Assembly: GCA_023389425.1 (NCBI GenBank)
Contig: JAEWEK010000282.1
Span: 1-7,637 of the forward strand
Direction: 5' to 3'
DNA: 7,637 nucleotides
Source of the DNA: Pseudomonadota bacterium
Lineage (GTDB): Bacteria > Pseudomonadota > Gammaproteobacteria > Burkholderiales > Burkholderiaceae_D
In this document: piece by piece, positions 1 through 5,501 of the stretch
How the letters are laid out: the number at the start of each line of letters is the position of its first letter
How positions within the stretch are numbered: the first letter of the stretch is position 1
The notes under the pieces: generated by a model
Told to the model about the DNA's origin: nothing
Databases searched by the model: none
The model's input: only the letters and a program-made list of their open reading frames with translations
Translations under genes and position numbers: made by a program

Positions 1-542
1 TCGGCCGGGATCAGGTTGCGCAGCGAGACGTCGTTGACCAGCATGACCAGGCGCACCGCCTGCGCGGCCTGCGCCACCGTCGCGCCCATCGGCACGTCGC
101 CGGTGATGACGGCCACTTCCGCTTCCAGGTCGACGCCCCAGTCCTCGCTCTGCACGGCGATCGGGTCGCACGGGCCGACGAAGGAATCGGAACCGCCCTG
201 GTACATCAGCGGGTCGGTGTAGAACGAGGCTGGCACTTCTGCGTTGCGCGCCTTGCGCACCAGCTCGACGTGGTTGATGTAGGCCGAGCCGTCGGCCCAT
301 TGGTAGGCGCGCGGCAGCGGCGAATGGCAATCCTCTTCGATGAAGGAGCGGGCGGCCGGCGCCACGCCCGCATTGAGCTGCTCGTAGACCAGGCGCAGGC
401 GCGGCGCGCAGGCGCTCCAGTCGTCCAGTGCCGCCTGCAGGGTCGGCGCGATGTCCGGCACCGGCTGGCAAGTGACGAGGTCGCGGCTGACGACGGCCAG
501 GGTGCCGTCGCGGCCGCCTGCTTTGAGGGTGGCGAGTTTCAT
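1..542 (-). CDS. fumarylacetoacetate hydrolase family protein (3' end beyond window)
   Basis: The N-terminal 180 residues are present and the rest runs off the left edge; the family is usually about 330 residues. Such enzymes hydrolyse the C-C bond of fumarylacetoacetate or related acylpyruvates in tyrosine/homogentisate or gentisate breakdown, in the cytoplasm. The protein starts MKLATLKAGGRDG and carries QWADGSAYINHVELVRKAR (about 81-99). The expected metal-site acidic residues are visible by analogy with animal FAH: D110 (in FYTDP), E140 and E142 (in DLEAEVAVITGDVP) and D171 (in LVNDVSLRNLIP). The ATG at 542-540 is preceded by a strong AAGGAG (553-548, 5-nt spacing), which fixes the start. 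It is divergent from a LysR-type gene 92 bp away, which probably regulates it. In relatives a maleylacetoacetate isomerase gene often follows; that would lie outside the window. The exact substrate cannot be settled from this half of the protein. Confidence 0.9.
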   Translation of the reverse strand, partial: MKLATLKAGGRDGTLAVVSRDLVTCQPVPDIAPTLQAALDDWSACAPRLRLVYEQLNAGVAPAARSFIEEDCHSPLPRAYQWADGSAYINHVELVRKARNAEVPASFYTDPLMYQGGSDSFVGPCDPIAVQSEDWGVDLEAEVAVITGDVPMGATVAQAAQAVRLVMLVNDVSLRNLIPA

Positions 543-547
543 GGCGT

Positions 548-553
548 CTCCTT
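548..553 (-). promoter_or_regulatory. Shine-Dalgarno of the FAH-family gene
   Basis: The minus strand reads AAGGAG here, 5 nt before the ATG. It is the strongest ribosome binding site in the window and decides the start of the FAH-family gene. Confidence 0.8.
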
Positions 554-566
554 CTTTCCGATATTG

Positions 567-596
567 CTGACATTTAAAATCAAAACGGACTATCAT
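567..596 (+). promoter_or_regulatory. candidate sigma-70 promoter of the LysR-type gene
   Basis: CTGACA (567-572, 5 of 6 to the -35 consensus) is followed after 18 bp by TATCAT (591-596, 5 of 6 to the -10 consensus). Transcription would start near 603, giving a leader of about 32 nt before the ATG at 635. The spacer is conspicuously AT-rich against a GC-rich background. The oppositely directed promoter for the FAH-family gene must lie in the same 92 bp; I see only weak matches for it, such as a minus-strand TATGAT around 593-598. Confidence 0.45.
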
Positions 597-607
597 ACAA
601 ACAGTAT
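595..607. promoter_or_regulatory. candidate LysR-regulator operator half-sites (ATAC-N5-GTAT)
   Basis: ATAC (595-598) and GTAT (604-607) form an inverted repeat with a 5-nt spacer, overlapping the proposed -10 element of the regulator gene and about 55 bp upstream of the divergent FAH-family start. ATAC/GTAT arms are typical of some LysR-type operators, but the usual spacing is 7 (T-N11-A), so this fits imperfectly. A second small dyad, CGAT-TT-ATCG, lies at 616-625 in the presumed leader. The position fits autorepression plus activation of the divergent gene, but this is inference. Confidence 0.25.
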
Positions 608-634
608 TTTCCGCTCGATTTATCGGATTTTCTT

Positions 635-1531
635 ATGAATCCTACCTTGCGCCAGATGCGCGCCTTCGTCGCGCTTGCCAAGACTGGACACTTTACGCTC
701 GCCGCGCAACTGCTGCATTTGTCGCAGTCGGCGCTGTCCGGCCTGATCAAGGAGCTCGAAGCCACGCTCGGCGCCCGCGTGGTCGACCGCAGCACGCGCA
801 AGATTTCACTGACCGAGATTGGAAGCGAACTCTTCCCCCTATTCAGCCAGATCATCGACGACCTGGACGGTGCGCTCTCCAACATTGAAGCACATACGCG
901 CCTCAAGAAAGGGACGGTGCGCATCGCCGCACCACAGCTGATGGCGTGCACGCTGCTGCCCGGCGCCATCGCGGCGTGGCAGGCGCAACATCCGGAAGTG
1001 CAGCTGCGGCTGGCCGATTGCGCCCTCGACAGCGTGGCCGCGCGCGTGCTGTCCGGCGAGGCCGACCTTGGCATCGCGCCCGAGCGCGAACCGGCGCCGC
1101 AGCTCGACGCGCGCCTGCTGTTCGAGCTGCCCTTCGCGCTGGTATTCCCGAAGAAGCATCCGCTGGAATCGCGCAAGAAGCTTACCTGGCAAGACCTGGG
1201 CGAATTTCCATTTATTTCGCTGCAAGGCCAGTTCACCGAGCGCCTGCAGGCGGACATGCACGAAGCGCTGCGCGAAGTGACGATCAAGCCGGCGTACGAG
1301 GTGGCCTATATGACGACGGCGCTGGCGATGGTCAGCAGCGGCCTGGGGATCACGGTGTGCCTGCCGTACGCGCAACCGCTGGTGACGCTGCACAAGCTGA
1401 ATATGCGACAACTCGAGGACCCGGTACTGACGCGGCGCTTCTTCGTCCATACCCGGCCGGGGCGAACGCTCAGCCCGGCTGCGGAGGCGTTCATGGCGTT
1501 CTTGCTGGAATACGTCAAGCGGGCCGCCTAG
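635..1531 (+). CDS. LysR-type transcriptional regulator
   Basis: This is a 298-residue DNA-binding regulator, the normal length for the family. The N-terminal winged helix-turn-helix spans about residues 3-64, with the helix pair around TGHFTLAAQLLHLSQSALSGLI (17-38) and the wing segment DRSTRKISLTEIG (51-63). A linker helix follows, then the two-lobed effector-binding domain from about residue 93, with the typical GEADLGI at 141-147 and a glycine-rich SSGLGITVCLP segment near 230-240. The ATG at 635 is the first start before the HTH and gives the standard N-terminus (TLRQMRAFVAL); no clear ribosome binding site precedes it. It is divergent from an FAH-family hydrolase, the classical arrangement for a LysR regulator and its target, so control of aromatic or tyrosine catabolism is inferred. 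The effector is unknown. Confidence 0.93.
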   Translation: MNPTLRQMRAFVALAKTGHFTLAAQLLHLSQSALSGLIKELEATLGARVVDRSTRKISLTEIGSELFPLFSQIIDDLDGALSNIEAHTRLKKGTVRIAAPQLMACTLLPGAIAAWQAQHPEVQLRLADCALDSVAARVLSGEADLGIAPEREPAPQLDARLLFELPFALVFPKKHPLESRKKLTWQDLGEFPFISLQGQFTERLQADMHEALREVTIKPAYEVAYMTTALAMVSSGLGITVCLPYAQPLVTLHKLNMRQLEDPVLTRRFFVHTRPGRTLSPAAEAFMAFLLEYVKRAA

Positions 1532-1562
1532 TCCGGCAAGGCCGATGTGTGGCGGGCCGGAC
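1531..1562 (+). terminator. hairpin after the LysR-type gene, possible weak terminator
   Basis: Perfect 7-bp arms, GTCCGGC (1531-1537) and GCCGGAC (1556-1562), enclose an 18-nt loop and begin at the last base of the TAG stop. No T-run follows, so it is not a canonical intrinsic terminator; it could protect the mRNA 3' end or attenuate read-through into the next gene. Confidence 0.35.
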
Positions 1563-1586
1563 ACCACAGGCGCGCAAGCGCGGCGC

Positions 1587-1592
1587 TAAAAT
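1587..1592 (+). promoter_or_regulatory. candidate -10 element of the gamma-glutamylcyclotransferase gene
   Basis: TAAAAT (5 of 6 to TATAAT) stands out in a very GC-rich stretch. Transcription would start near 1599, leaving about 23 nt before the ATG at 1622. The -35 region is poor, with nothing better than a 3-of-6 match at 16-18 bp spacing. It supports independent transcription, and a start at or after 1622 rather than an upstream in-frame GTG at 1547. Confidence 0.4.
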
Positions 1593-1621
1593 ACTCGCTC
1601 GCCACCCGCAGAACCGCATCA

Positions 1622-2191
1622 ATGTCGCACAACACCACCGAAATCAACCGCCGTATGAACAAGTTCGACGGCCGCCACAGCGTGTGGCTGTTCGGCTACG
1701 GCTCGCTGATCTTCAAGGCCGATTTCCCTTTCCTCGACCGCCGTTCCGCCAGCATCGACGGCTGGACGCGCCGGTTCTGGCAAGGCTCGCACGACCACCG
1801 CGGCACCGAGACCGCGCCCGGCCGCGTCGTCACCCTGGTGCCCGAAGCCGGCGCTGTGTGCCACGGTGTCGCCTACCTCGTCACGCCGGAAGAATTCGCG
1901 CACCTGGACCACCGCGAGAAGAACGGCTACCTGCGCCTGGCGACCGACATTCATTTCGACGACGGCAGCAGCGAAGAAGGCCTGGTCTACATCGCGACGC
2001 AGGAAAATGCGGCCTTTCTGGGGCCGGCCACCGAATCGGACATCGCACGGCAGATCGCCACCGCGCGCGGCCCCAGCGGCCCGAACAGCGAATACCTGCT
2101 GAACCTGGCGCAGGCCTTGCGCGAACTAGGCAAGCCCGACCAGCACGTCTTTGAAATCGAAAAGCAATTGCGCGGATTGATGGCCGCCTGA
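1622..2191 (+). CDS. ChaC-type gamma-glutamylcyclotransferase
   Basis: This 189-residue enzyme should cleave the gamma-glutamyl bond of glutathione to give 5-oxoproline and Cys-Gly in the cytosol. The ChaC signatures are present in order: the substrate loop GYGSL (25-29, in WLFGYGSLIFK), RRFWQGSHDHRGT (50-62), PGRVVTL (66-72), the putative catalytic Glu E99 in LDHREKNGYLR (95-105), and the C-terminal GPSGPNSEYLLNL (150-162). The frame is open back to a GTG at 1547, but that extension (residues resembling WRAGHHRRASAAL) is not family-like and overlaps the presumed promoter. I chose the ATG at 1622; the ATG at 1655 (MNKFDGRHSVWLF) is also plausible, as neither has a good ribosome binding site. 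It follows the LysR-type gene but is probably not functionally linked to it, and it converges on the radical SAM gene 39 bp downstream. The gene may contribute to glutathione turnover. Confidence 0.9.
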   Translation: MSHNTTEINRRMNKFDGRHSVWLFGYGSLIFKADFPFLDRRSASIDGWTRRFWQGSHDHRGTETAPGRVVTLVPEAGAVCHGVAYLVTPEEFAHLDHREKNGYLRLATDIHFDDGSSEEGLVYIATQENAAFLGPATESDIARQIATARGPSGPNSEYLLNLAQALRELGKPDQHVFEIEKQLRGLMAA

Positions 2192-2232
2192 GCGCAGGGC
2201 CAGGCTTGCGCAACAGGACTGCCGCCCTGCTC
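2190..2232. terminator. hairpin between convergent genes
   Basis: GCAGGGC (2194-2200) pairs perfectly with GCCCTGC (2224-2230), extended by GA/TC across a 2-nt bulge. The 23-nt loop contains the palindrome TTGCGCAA (2206-2213). It fills the gap between the stop codons of the cyclotransferase and radical SAM genes. Neither strand has a U-tract, so it may serve as a bidirectional but weak terminator or mRNA end stabiliser. Confidence 0.4.
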
Positions 2233-3403
2233 AAAACAAATCGAGCTGCCCGGTGGCGTTGCCCATCTGCTTGCCTGGCGTGCCGGGCACCACCAGCGGC
2301 CGCCTGAATTGCGCGACATCCAGCCGCTCGAAGCGCCCGCGCAGCCCGCTCATGCCGAGCCGTTCGACCGCCTTGGAGAATCGCTGGCGGATCAGGTCCG
2401 CCCACACGCCCTCACCGTGCATGCGGCTGGAGAAATCGCTGTCGTAATCCTTCCCGCCGCGCATCTCGCGCACGCGGTTCATCACACGGGCCGCCCGCTC
2501 CGGGAAATGCGCCTGCAGCCATTCATGGAACAGCGGGTTCACTTCCCACGGCAGGCGCAGCACGACGTAGTGCGCGCCGACCGCGCCGGCATCACGCGCC
2601 GCTTCGAGGATCTTTTCGATCTCCGGTTCCGTCACGAAGGGAATGATGGGGGCGACGCTGACGCTGACCGGGATGCCCGCCTCCGCCAGGGTGCGAATGG
2701 TGCGCAGGCGCCGTGCCGGCGCAGCCGCACGCGGCTCGAGCGTGCGTGAGATGTCCGGGTCCAGCGTGGTCAGCGTGATTGCCGCGCACGCCAGGCTCTT
2801 TTGGGCCATCGGCGCAAGCAGGTCGATATCACGCTCGATCAGCGCGGATTTAGTGATGAGCCCGACAGGATGATGGCACTCGTGCAGCACCTCCAGCACT
2901 TGCCGCGTCAGCCGCTTGTGGCGCTCGACCGGCTGGTAGGCGTCCGTGTTGACCCCGATGGCGATATGCTCCGGCACATAGGAGCGCGCGGCCAGCTCGC
3001 GCCGCAGCAGGTCCGCCGCATTGACCTTGGCGAACAGCCTGCTTTCGAAATCCAGCCCGGGCGACAAGCCGAGATAGCTGTGCGTGGGCCGCGCAAAACA
3101 GTAGATGCAGCCATGTTCGCATCCGCGATACGGGTTGAGCGAGACATTGAACGGCACGTCCGGCGAGGCATTGCGCGTGAGGATGCTTTTGGCGTATTCG
3201 TCCGTGACGACCGTGCGGAACGGCGGCGCCTCATCTTCCTCCACCGCCCAGCCGTCCTCGAAACGCTCGCGCTGGTCGACCTCGTACCTGCCCTGGATGT
3301 TGGAGACTGCGCCCCGGCCCTTGCGCGCGGCGAGCGGACGCGGAGGCAATATCACTTGCTCCTCGTATCCTTCCCTGTCGATTCGTCGTTCGCCTTGCGC
3401 CAC
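2231..3403 (-). CDS. PA0069-family radical SAM protein (spore photoproduct lyase-related), with C-terminal clamp-binding motif
   Basis: This 390-residue protein belongs to the radical SAM group related to SplB, the spore photoproduct lyase (COG1533-like). The cluster motif is C95-x3-C99-x2-C102 (RGCEHGCIYCFARPTH), which binds the [4Fe-4S] cluster that cleaves S-adenosylmethionine. Other landmarks are KGRGAVSNIQGRYE (28-41), VNTDAYQPVE (151-160), LITKS (182-186), LEPRAAAPARRL (222-233) and VSVAPIIPF (248-256). Only two other cysteines exist, C176 and C206. A flexible tail (about 371-385) ends in QLDLF (386-390), a match to the bacterial sliding-clamp-binding consensus. The GTG start at 3403 has AGGTG 5 nt upstream, and an in-frame TAA at 3439-3437 excludes longer forms. 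GTG at 3355 (V17) after GAGGAG is a weaker alternative. A LexA-type operator lies just upstream, so induction by DNA damage is likely. The reaction is unknown; lesion reversal or nucleic-acid modification is inference. Confidence 0.92.
   Translation of the reverse strand: MAQGERRIDREGYEEQVILPPRPLAARKGRGAVSNIQGRYEVDQRERFEDGWAVEEDEAPPFRTVVTDEYAKSILTRNASPDVPFNVSLNPYRGCEHGCIYCFARPTHSYLGLSPGLDFESRLFAKVNAADLLRRELAARSYVPEHIAIGVNTDAYQPVERHKRLTRQVLEVLHECHHPVGLITKSALIERDIDLLAPMAQKSLACAAITLTTLDPDISRTLEPRAAAPARRLRTIRTLAEAGIPVSVSVAPIIPFVTEPEIEKILEAARDAGAVGAHYVVLRLPWEVNPLFHEWLQAHFPERAARVMNRVREMRGGKDYDSDFSSRMHGEGVWADLIRQRFSKAVERLGMSGLRGRFERLDVAQFRRPLVVPGTPGKQMGNATGQLDLF
2234..2248 (-). other. codons for C-terminal QLDLF, putative beta-clamp-binding motif
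   Basis: The last five codons before the TGA encode Q-L-D-L-F. The known consensus for peptides that dock in the DnaN sliding-clamp pocket is QL(S/D)LF; E. coli UmuC has QLNLF. Placement at the extreme C-terminus after a Gly/Pro-rich tail resembles other clamp clients such as DNA polymerase IV. Binding itself is inferred. Confidence 0.6.
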
Positions 3404-3408
3404 GGTTG

Positions 3409-3413
3409 CACCT
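3409..3413 (-). promoter_or_regulatory. ribosome binding site of the radical SAM gene
   Basis: Minus-strand AGGTG lies 5 nt before the GTG at 3403-3401 and supports that start. It is directly adjacent to the LexA-type operator, so operator, ribosome binding site and start codon occupy only about 34 bp. Confidence 0.5.
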
Positions 3414-3414
3414 G

Positions 3415-3434
3415 CACTGTATGTTTATACAGTA
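3415..3434 (-). promoter_or_regulatory. LexA operator (SOS box) of the radical SAM gene
   Basis: The core CTGT-N8-ACAG spans 3417-3432. The arms ACTGTAT (3416-3422) and ATACAGT (3427-3433) are perfect 7-bp inverted repeats around a 4-nt centre, very close to the gamma/betaproteobacterial LexA consensus (TACTGT-AT-rich-ACAGTA). It sits in the 55-bp gap between tapT and the radical SAM gene. Minus-strand TATAAA (3429-3424) within it could serve as a -10, so bound LexA would block the promoter and cleavage after DNA damage would release it. Confidence 0.85.
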
Positions 3435-3458
3435 TCTTACGCGCGGCCCTGCGTGAAT

Positions 3459-4055
3459 TCAAGCGGAGCGCACGAACGCTGCTTGTTGTACAACAAAGCG
3501 GTCGAAGGATGCGAGCAGGCGCGCACAAGCATCTCGTTCGCCCGTCAATTGCGCCAAGGCGTAAGCCGCCGCCTCGAACGAAGACAGCTGGTGCGGCGCA
3601 TGGGCCTTGCGAATCCGATACGCCGACGCCGGCGCGTCGTCCAGCGCCAGCCGCGGCAGGGATCGCAGCGCCGGATTCAGGTACAGCATCTTGCGGCTCT
3701 TGCGCCAGGTGGCGTCCAGCACGACCAGGCGCAAGCGCGACGGATCCGGCGGCGCGGCGGGCGCCTCGGGTCCGTCCTCCGCCGGATACAGCAGAACAGG
3801 CTGGCGCCCGCCACCGTGCAGCAACGCGTCGAGCGTGGCAGGATCGAAGGCCTCGCCGACCGCGATTCGGCTGCGGGGCAGGCACTGGTGCAGCAAGCGC
3901 CCGCTGTTCTTCGCCTGCTTCACTTCGAGCGGATGCATCAGGATCAGCACCTCGACCGCGCTGTCGACCCGCGCCACGGACGCACAGATGCAGGCCGCCT
4001 GTGGACGTTCACAGACGGCGCACAGGGCGCGGCGAGGTGGCTGCGGATCGGTCAT
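3459..4055 (-). CDS. tapT: DTW-domain tRNA-uridine aminocarboxypropyltransferase (TapT-like)
   Basis: This 198-residue protein should transfer the 3-amino-3-carboxypropyl group of S-adenosylmethionine to a uridine in tRNA (acp3U, position 47 in E. coli). It shows the DTW-family layout: a cysteine cluster C12-x2-C15-x6-C22-x-C24 (LCAVCERPQAACIC), MHPLEVKQAKNSGRL (40-53), the name-giving D-x-T-W motif as DATW (114-117, in VVLDATWRKSRKML), and YRIRKAHAPHQLSSFEAAAYAL (146-167). The ATG at 4055 lacks a purine-rich ribosome binding site but sits about 21 nt after a predicted transcription start, giving a short leader. It is transcribed toward the radical SAM gene 55 bp downstream with no hairpin terminator visible between them, so read-through is possible. 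The motifs make the family firm; the exact tRNA target is taken from the E. coli homologue. Confidence 0.88.
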   Translation of the reverse strand: MTDPQPPRRALCAVCERPQAACICASVARVDSAVEVLILMHPLEVKQAKNSGRLLHQCLPRSRIAVGEAFDPATLDALLHGGGRQPVLLYPAEDGPEAPAAPPDPSRLRLVVLDATWRKSRKMLYLNPALRSLPRLALDDAPASAYRIRKAHAPHQLSSFEAAAYALAQLTGERDACARLLASFDRFVVQQAAFVRSA

Positions 4056-4083
4056 GCGGCGGAGGGCAAAGGCAAGGCCGCCG

Positions 4084-4092
4084 ATTGTATCA
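4084..4092 (-). promoter_or_regulatory. extended -10 promoter of the tapT-like gene
   Basis: The minus strand reads TGATACAAT, an extended -10 (TG-n-TACAAT, 5 of 6 to TATAAT). The start of transcription would be near 4077, about 21 nt before the ATG. The -35 region is weak, which an extended -10 can tolerate. An inverted repeat, GCCGAT (4080-4085) and ATCGGC (4100-4105), flanks the element; no regulator is known to me for it. Confidence 0.55.
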
Positions 4093-4108
4093 GCGCCGCA
4101 TCGGCCGT

Positions 4109-4122
4109 GCGCCGCGCGGCGC
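4109..4122 (-). terminator. GC-rich palindrome downstream of the efflux operon
   Basis: GCGCCGCGCGGCGC is a perfect 14-bp palindrome starting 2 bp beyond the stop of the outer-membrane factor gene and upstream of the tapT promoter. It could form a cruciform or a very short-looped hairpin. There is no T-run, so termination by it is uncertain; GC-only palindromes also arise easily at this base composition. Confidence 0.25.
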
Positions 4123-4124
4123 GC

Positions 4125-5501
4125 TCACCGGGCCGCGGGAGCCCAGCCGCCACCGAGCGCGCGGTACAGGTCGACGTGCGCGCCGAGCAGGCTGGCGCGC
4201 AGCTGCAACTGCGCGTTCTCGATGCCGAACAGGGTGCGCTGCGCATCCAGCTCCTCCAGATAGGAGGCATAACCGTTCGCATGGCGGTTGCGCGCGATGC
4301 GCAGCGCCTCGGCGGCGGCCACGCGGCGCGCCTCGCCTTCGGCCAGCTGCTCCTTGAGGAAGCGGATGCCGGCCAGCGCGTTCTCGGTCTCGGCGAAAGC
4401 GCTGCGCACCGCGCTCTCGTACGCGATGACGGCGCGGTCGCGCGCGGATGCCGCGATATCGGTCTGCGCGCGCAGGCGGCCGCCATTGAAGATCGGCGCC
4501 AGCACACTGCCGCCCACGCTCCACAGCCAGTAGGGAGAGCTGAACAGCTGCCCGGTGCTGTTGGCGTAGGGCGCGAACGAGGCCGCGAGATCGACCGACG
4601 GGAGCAGCTGGTCGCGCGCCGCCGCGAGCCCGGCATCCGCGGCCGCCACCGCATTCTCGGCCGCTGCCACGTCCGGCCGGCGACGCATCAGTTCCGACGG
4701 CAGCGACGGCGCGATCGCGGGCGCAGCCAGCTCGGCCAGCGGCAGGCCGCGCGCGACCGGACCGGGGTTCGCGCCCGCCAGCACGGCCAGCGCATCTTCC
4801 TGCAGCGCGATCGAGCGCTCCAGTTGCGGCAGCACCGCCGACGTCGCGCGCAATTCGGATTCGGCCTGCGACAGTTCGAGCCGCGAGCTGTAGCCGACCT
4901 CGAACTCGCGCCGCGCCAGCTCCAGCGAACGCTGGCGCGTGACCAGCGTCGCGCGCGCCAGCTCGAGCTGCGCATCCAGCCCGCGCAGCGCCAGATAGCC
5001 CGCCGCCGCATTGGCCGCCACCGACAGCGCCGTCGCGTCAGCGGCCGCCTGTTGCGATGCATAGTCGAAGCGCGCCGCCTCCGCCTGCGCCGCCGAACGG
5101 CCCGACAAGTCGATCTCGTAACTGGCCTGGACGCCGCCGGTGATCGAGGTGACGTCGATCGGCGTGCCGAAGGGCCCGATGGTGCGCGCCCGGCCCGGAT
5201 TGAAACCGGCGGTGACCTGCGGCGCGTCGGCGCTGCGCGCGACGGCGATACGGGCGCGGTACTCGCGCAGCCGCGCCTGCGCCGTGCGGACGTCTCCGTT
5301 GCGCGCCAGCGCCTGCCGCACCAGCGCCGTCAGCGCCGGATCATGGAAAGCCTGCCACCAGTCGCGCTCCACCGGCGCGCCCGGTCCGATATCGGTGCGC
5401 CAGTGCGCCGGCACATGCAGCGTCGATGCCGGCGGCGGATGGCGCGGCAGGCTGCACGCGGCCAGCAGCAGCGCCGGCGCGATCGCCAGCAGGCGTTTCA
5501 T
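4125..5501 (-). CDS. NodT-type outer-membrane efflux lipoprotein (TolC-like factor)
   Basis: This 458-residue protein is the outer-membrane channel of a tripartite exporter, normal length for the RND/MFS-associated outer membrane factor lipoproteins. Its signal peptide ends in the lipobox LAAC with acylated C16, followed by Ser, which favours outer-membrane sorting. Family marks are DWWQAFHDPALTALV (47-61), a first OEP repeat with long helices (about 58-250), LPSELMRRRPDVAAAE (267-282), APIFNGGRLRAQ (335-346), a second OEP repeat (about 275-450) and LYRALGGGW (445-453). The start overlaps the adaptor stop by 4 bp (ATGA at 5501-5498) and has AAGGGA (5512-5507) 5 nt upstream, so the two are translationally coupled. 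It is the last gene of the MFS-adaptor-channel operon and should trimerise to form the exit duct. Substrate unknown. Confidence 0.93.
   Translation of the reverse strand: MKRLLAIAPALLLAACSLPRHPPPASTLHVPAHWRTDIGPGAPVERDWWQAFHDPALTALVRQALARNGDVRTAQARLREYRARIAVARSADAPQVTAGFNPGRARTIGPFGTPIDVTSITGGVQASYEIDLSGRSAAQAEAARFDYASQQAAADATALSVAANAAAGYLALRGLDAQLELARATLVTRQRSLELARREFEVGYSSRLELSQAESELRATSAVLPQLERSIALQEDALAVLAGANPGPVARGLPLAELAAPAIAPSLPSELMRRRPDVAAAENAVAAADAGLAAARDQLLPSVDLAASFAPYANSTGQLFSSPYWLWSVGGSVLAPIFNGGRLRAQTDIAASARDRAVIAYESAVRSAFAETENALAGIRFLKEQLAEGEARRVAAAEALRIARNRHANGYASYLEELDAQRTLFGIENAQLQLRASLLGAHVDLYRALGGGWAPAAR

Noticed and set aside
114..117. Possible degenerate DTW motif in the tapT-like protein (residues 114-117 read DATW)
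   Set aside because: The family motif is better described as D-x-T-W, so DATW is a normal form and not a loss of the active site.
16..638. Small plus-strand open frames opposite the FAH-family gene
   Set aside because: They are shadows of the real minus-strand gene, which has a strong ribosome binding site and conserved FAH motifs.
580..1567. Minus-strand open frames across the LysR-type gene
   Set aside because: The plus-strand frame has unambiguous LysR domains over its full length; the antisense translations are rich in Arg, Ser and Ala and match nothing I recognise.
1547..1621. N-terminal extension of the cyclotransferase from a GTG at 1547
   Set aside because: The added 25 residues do not resemble the family, the region holds a hairpin and a likely -10 element, and the first ChaC motif begins well after the ATG at 1622.
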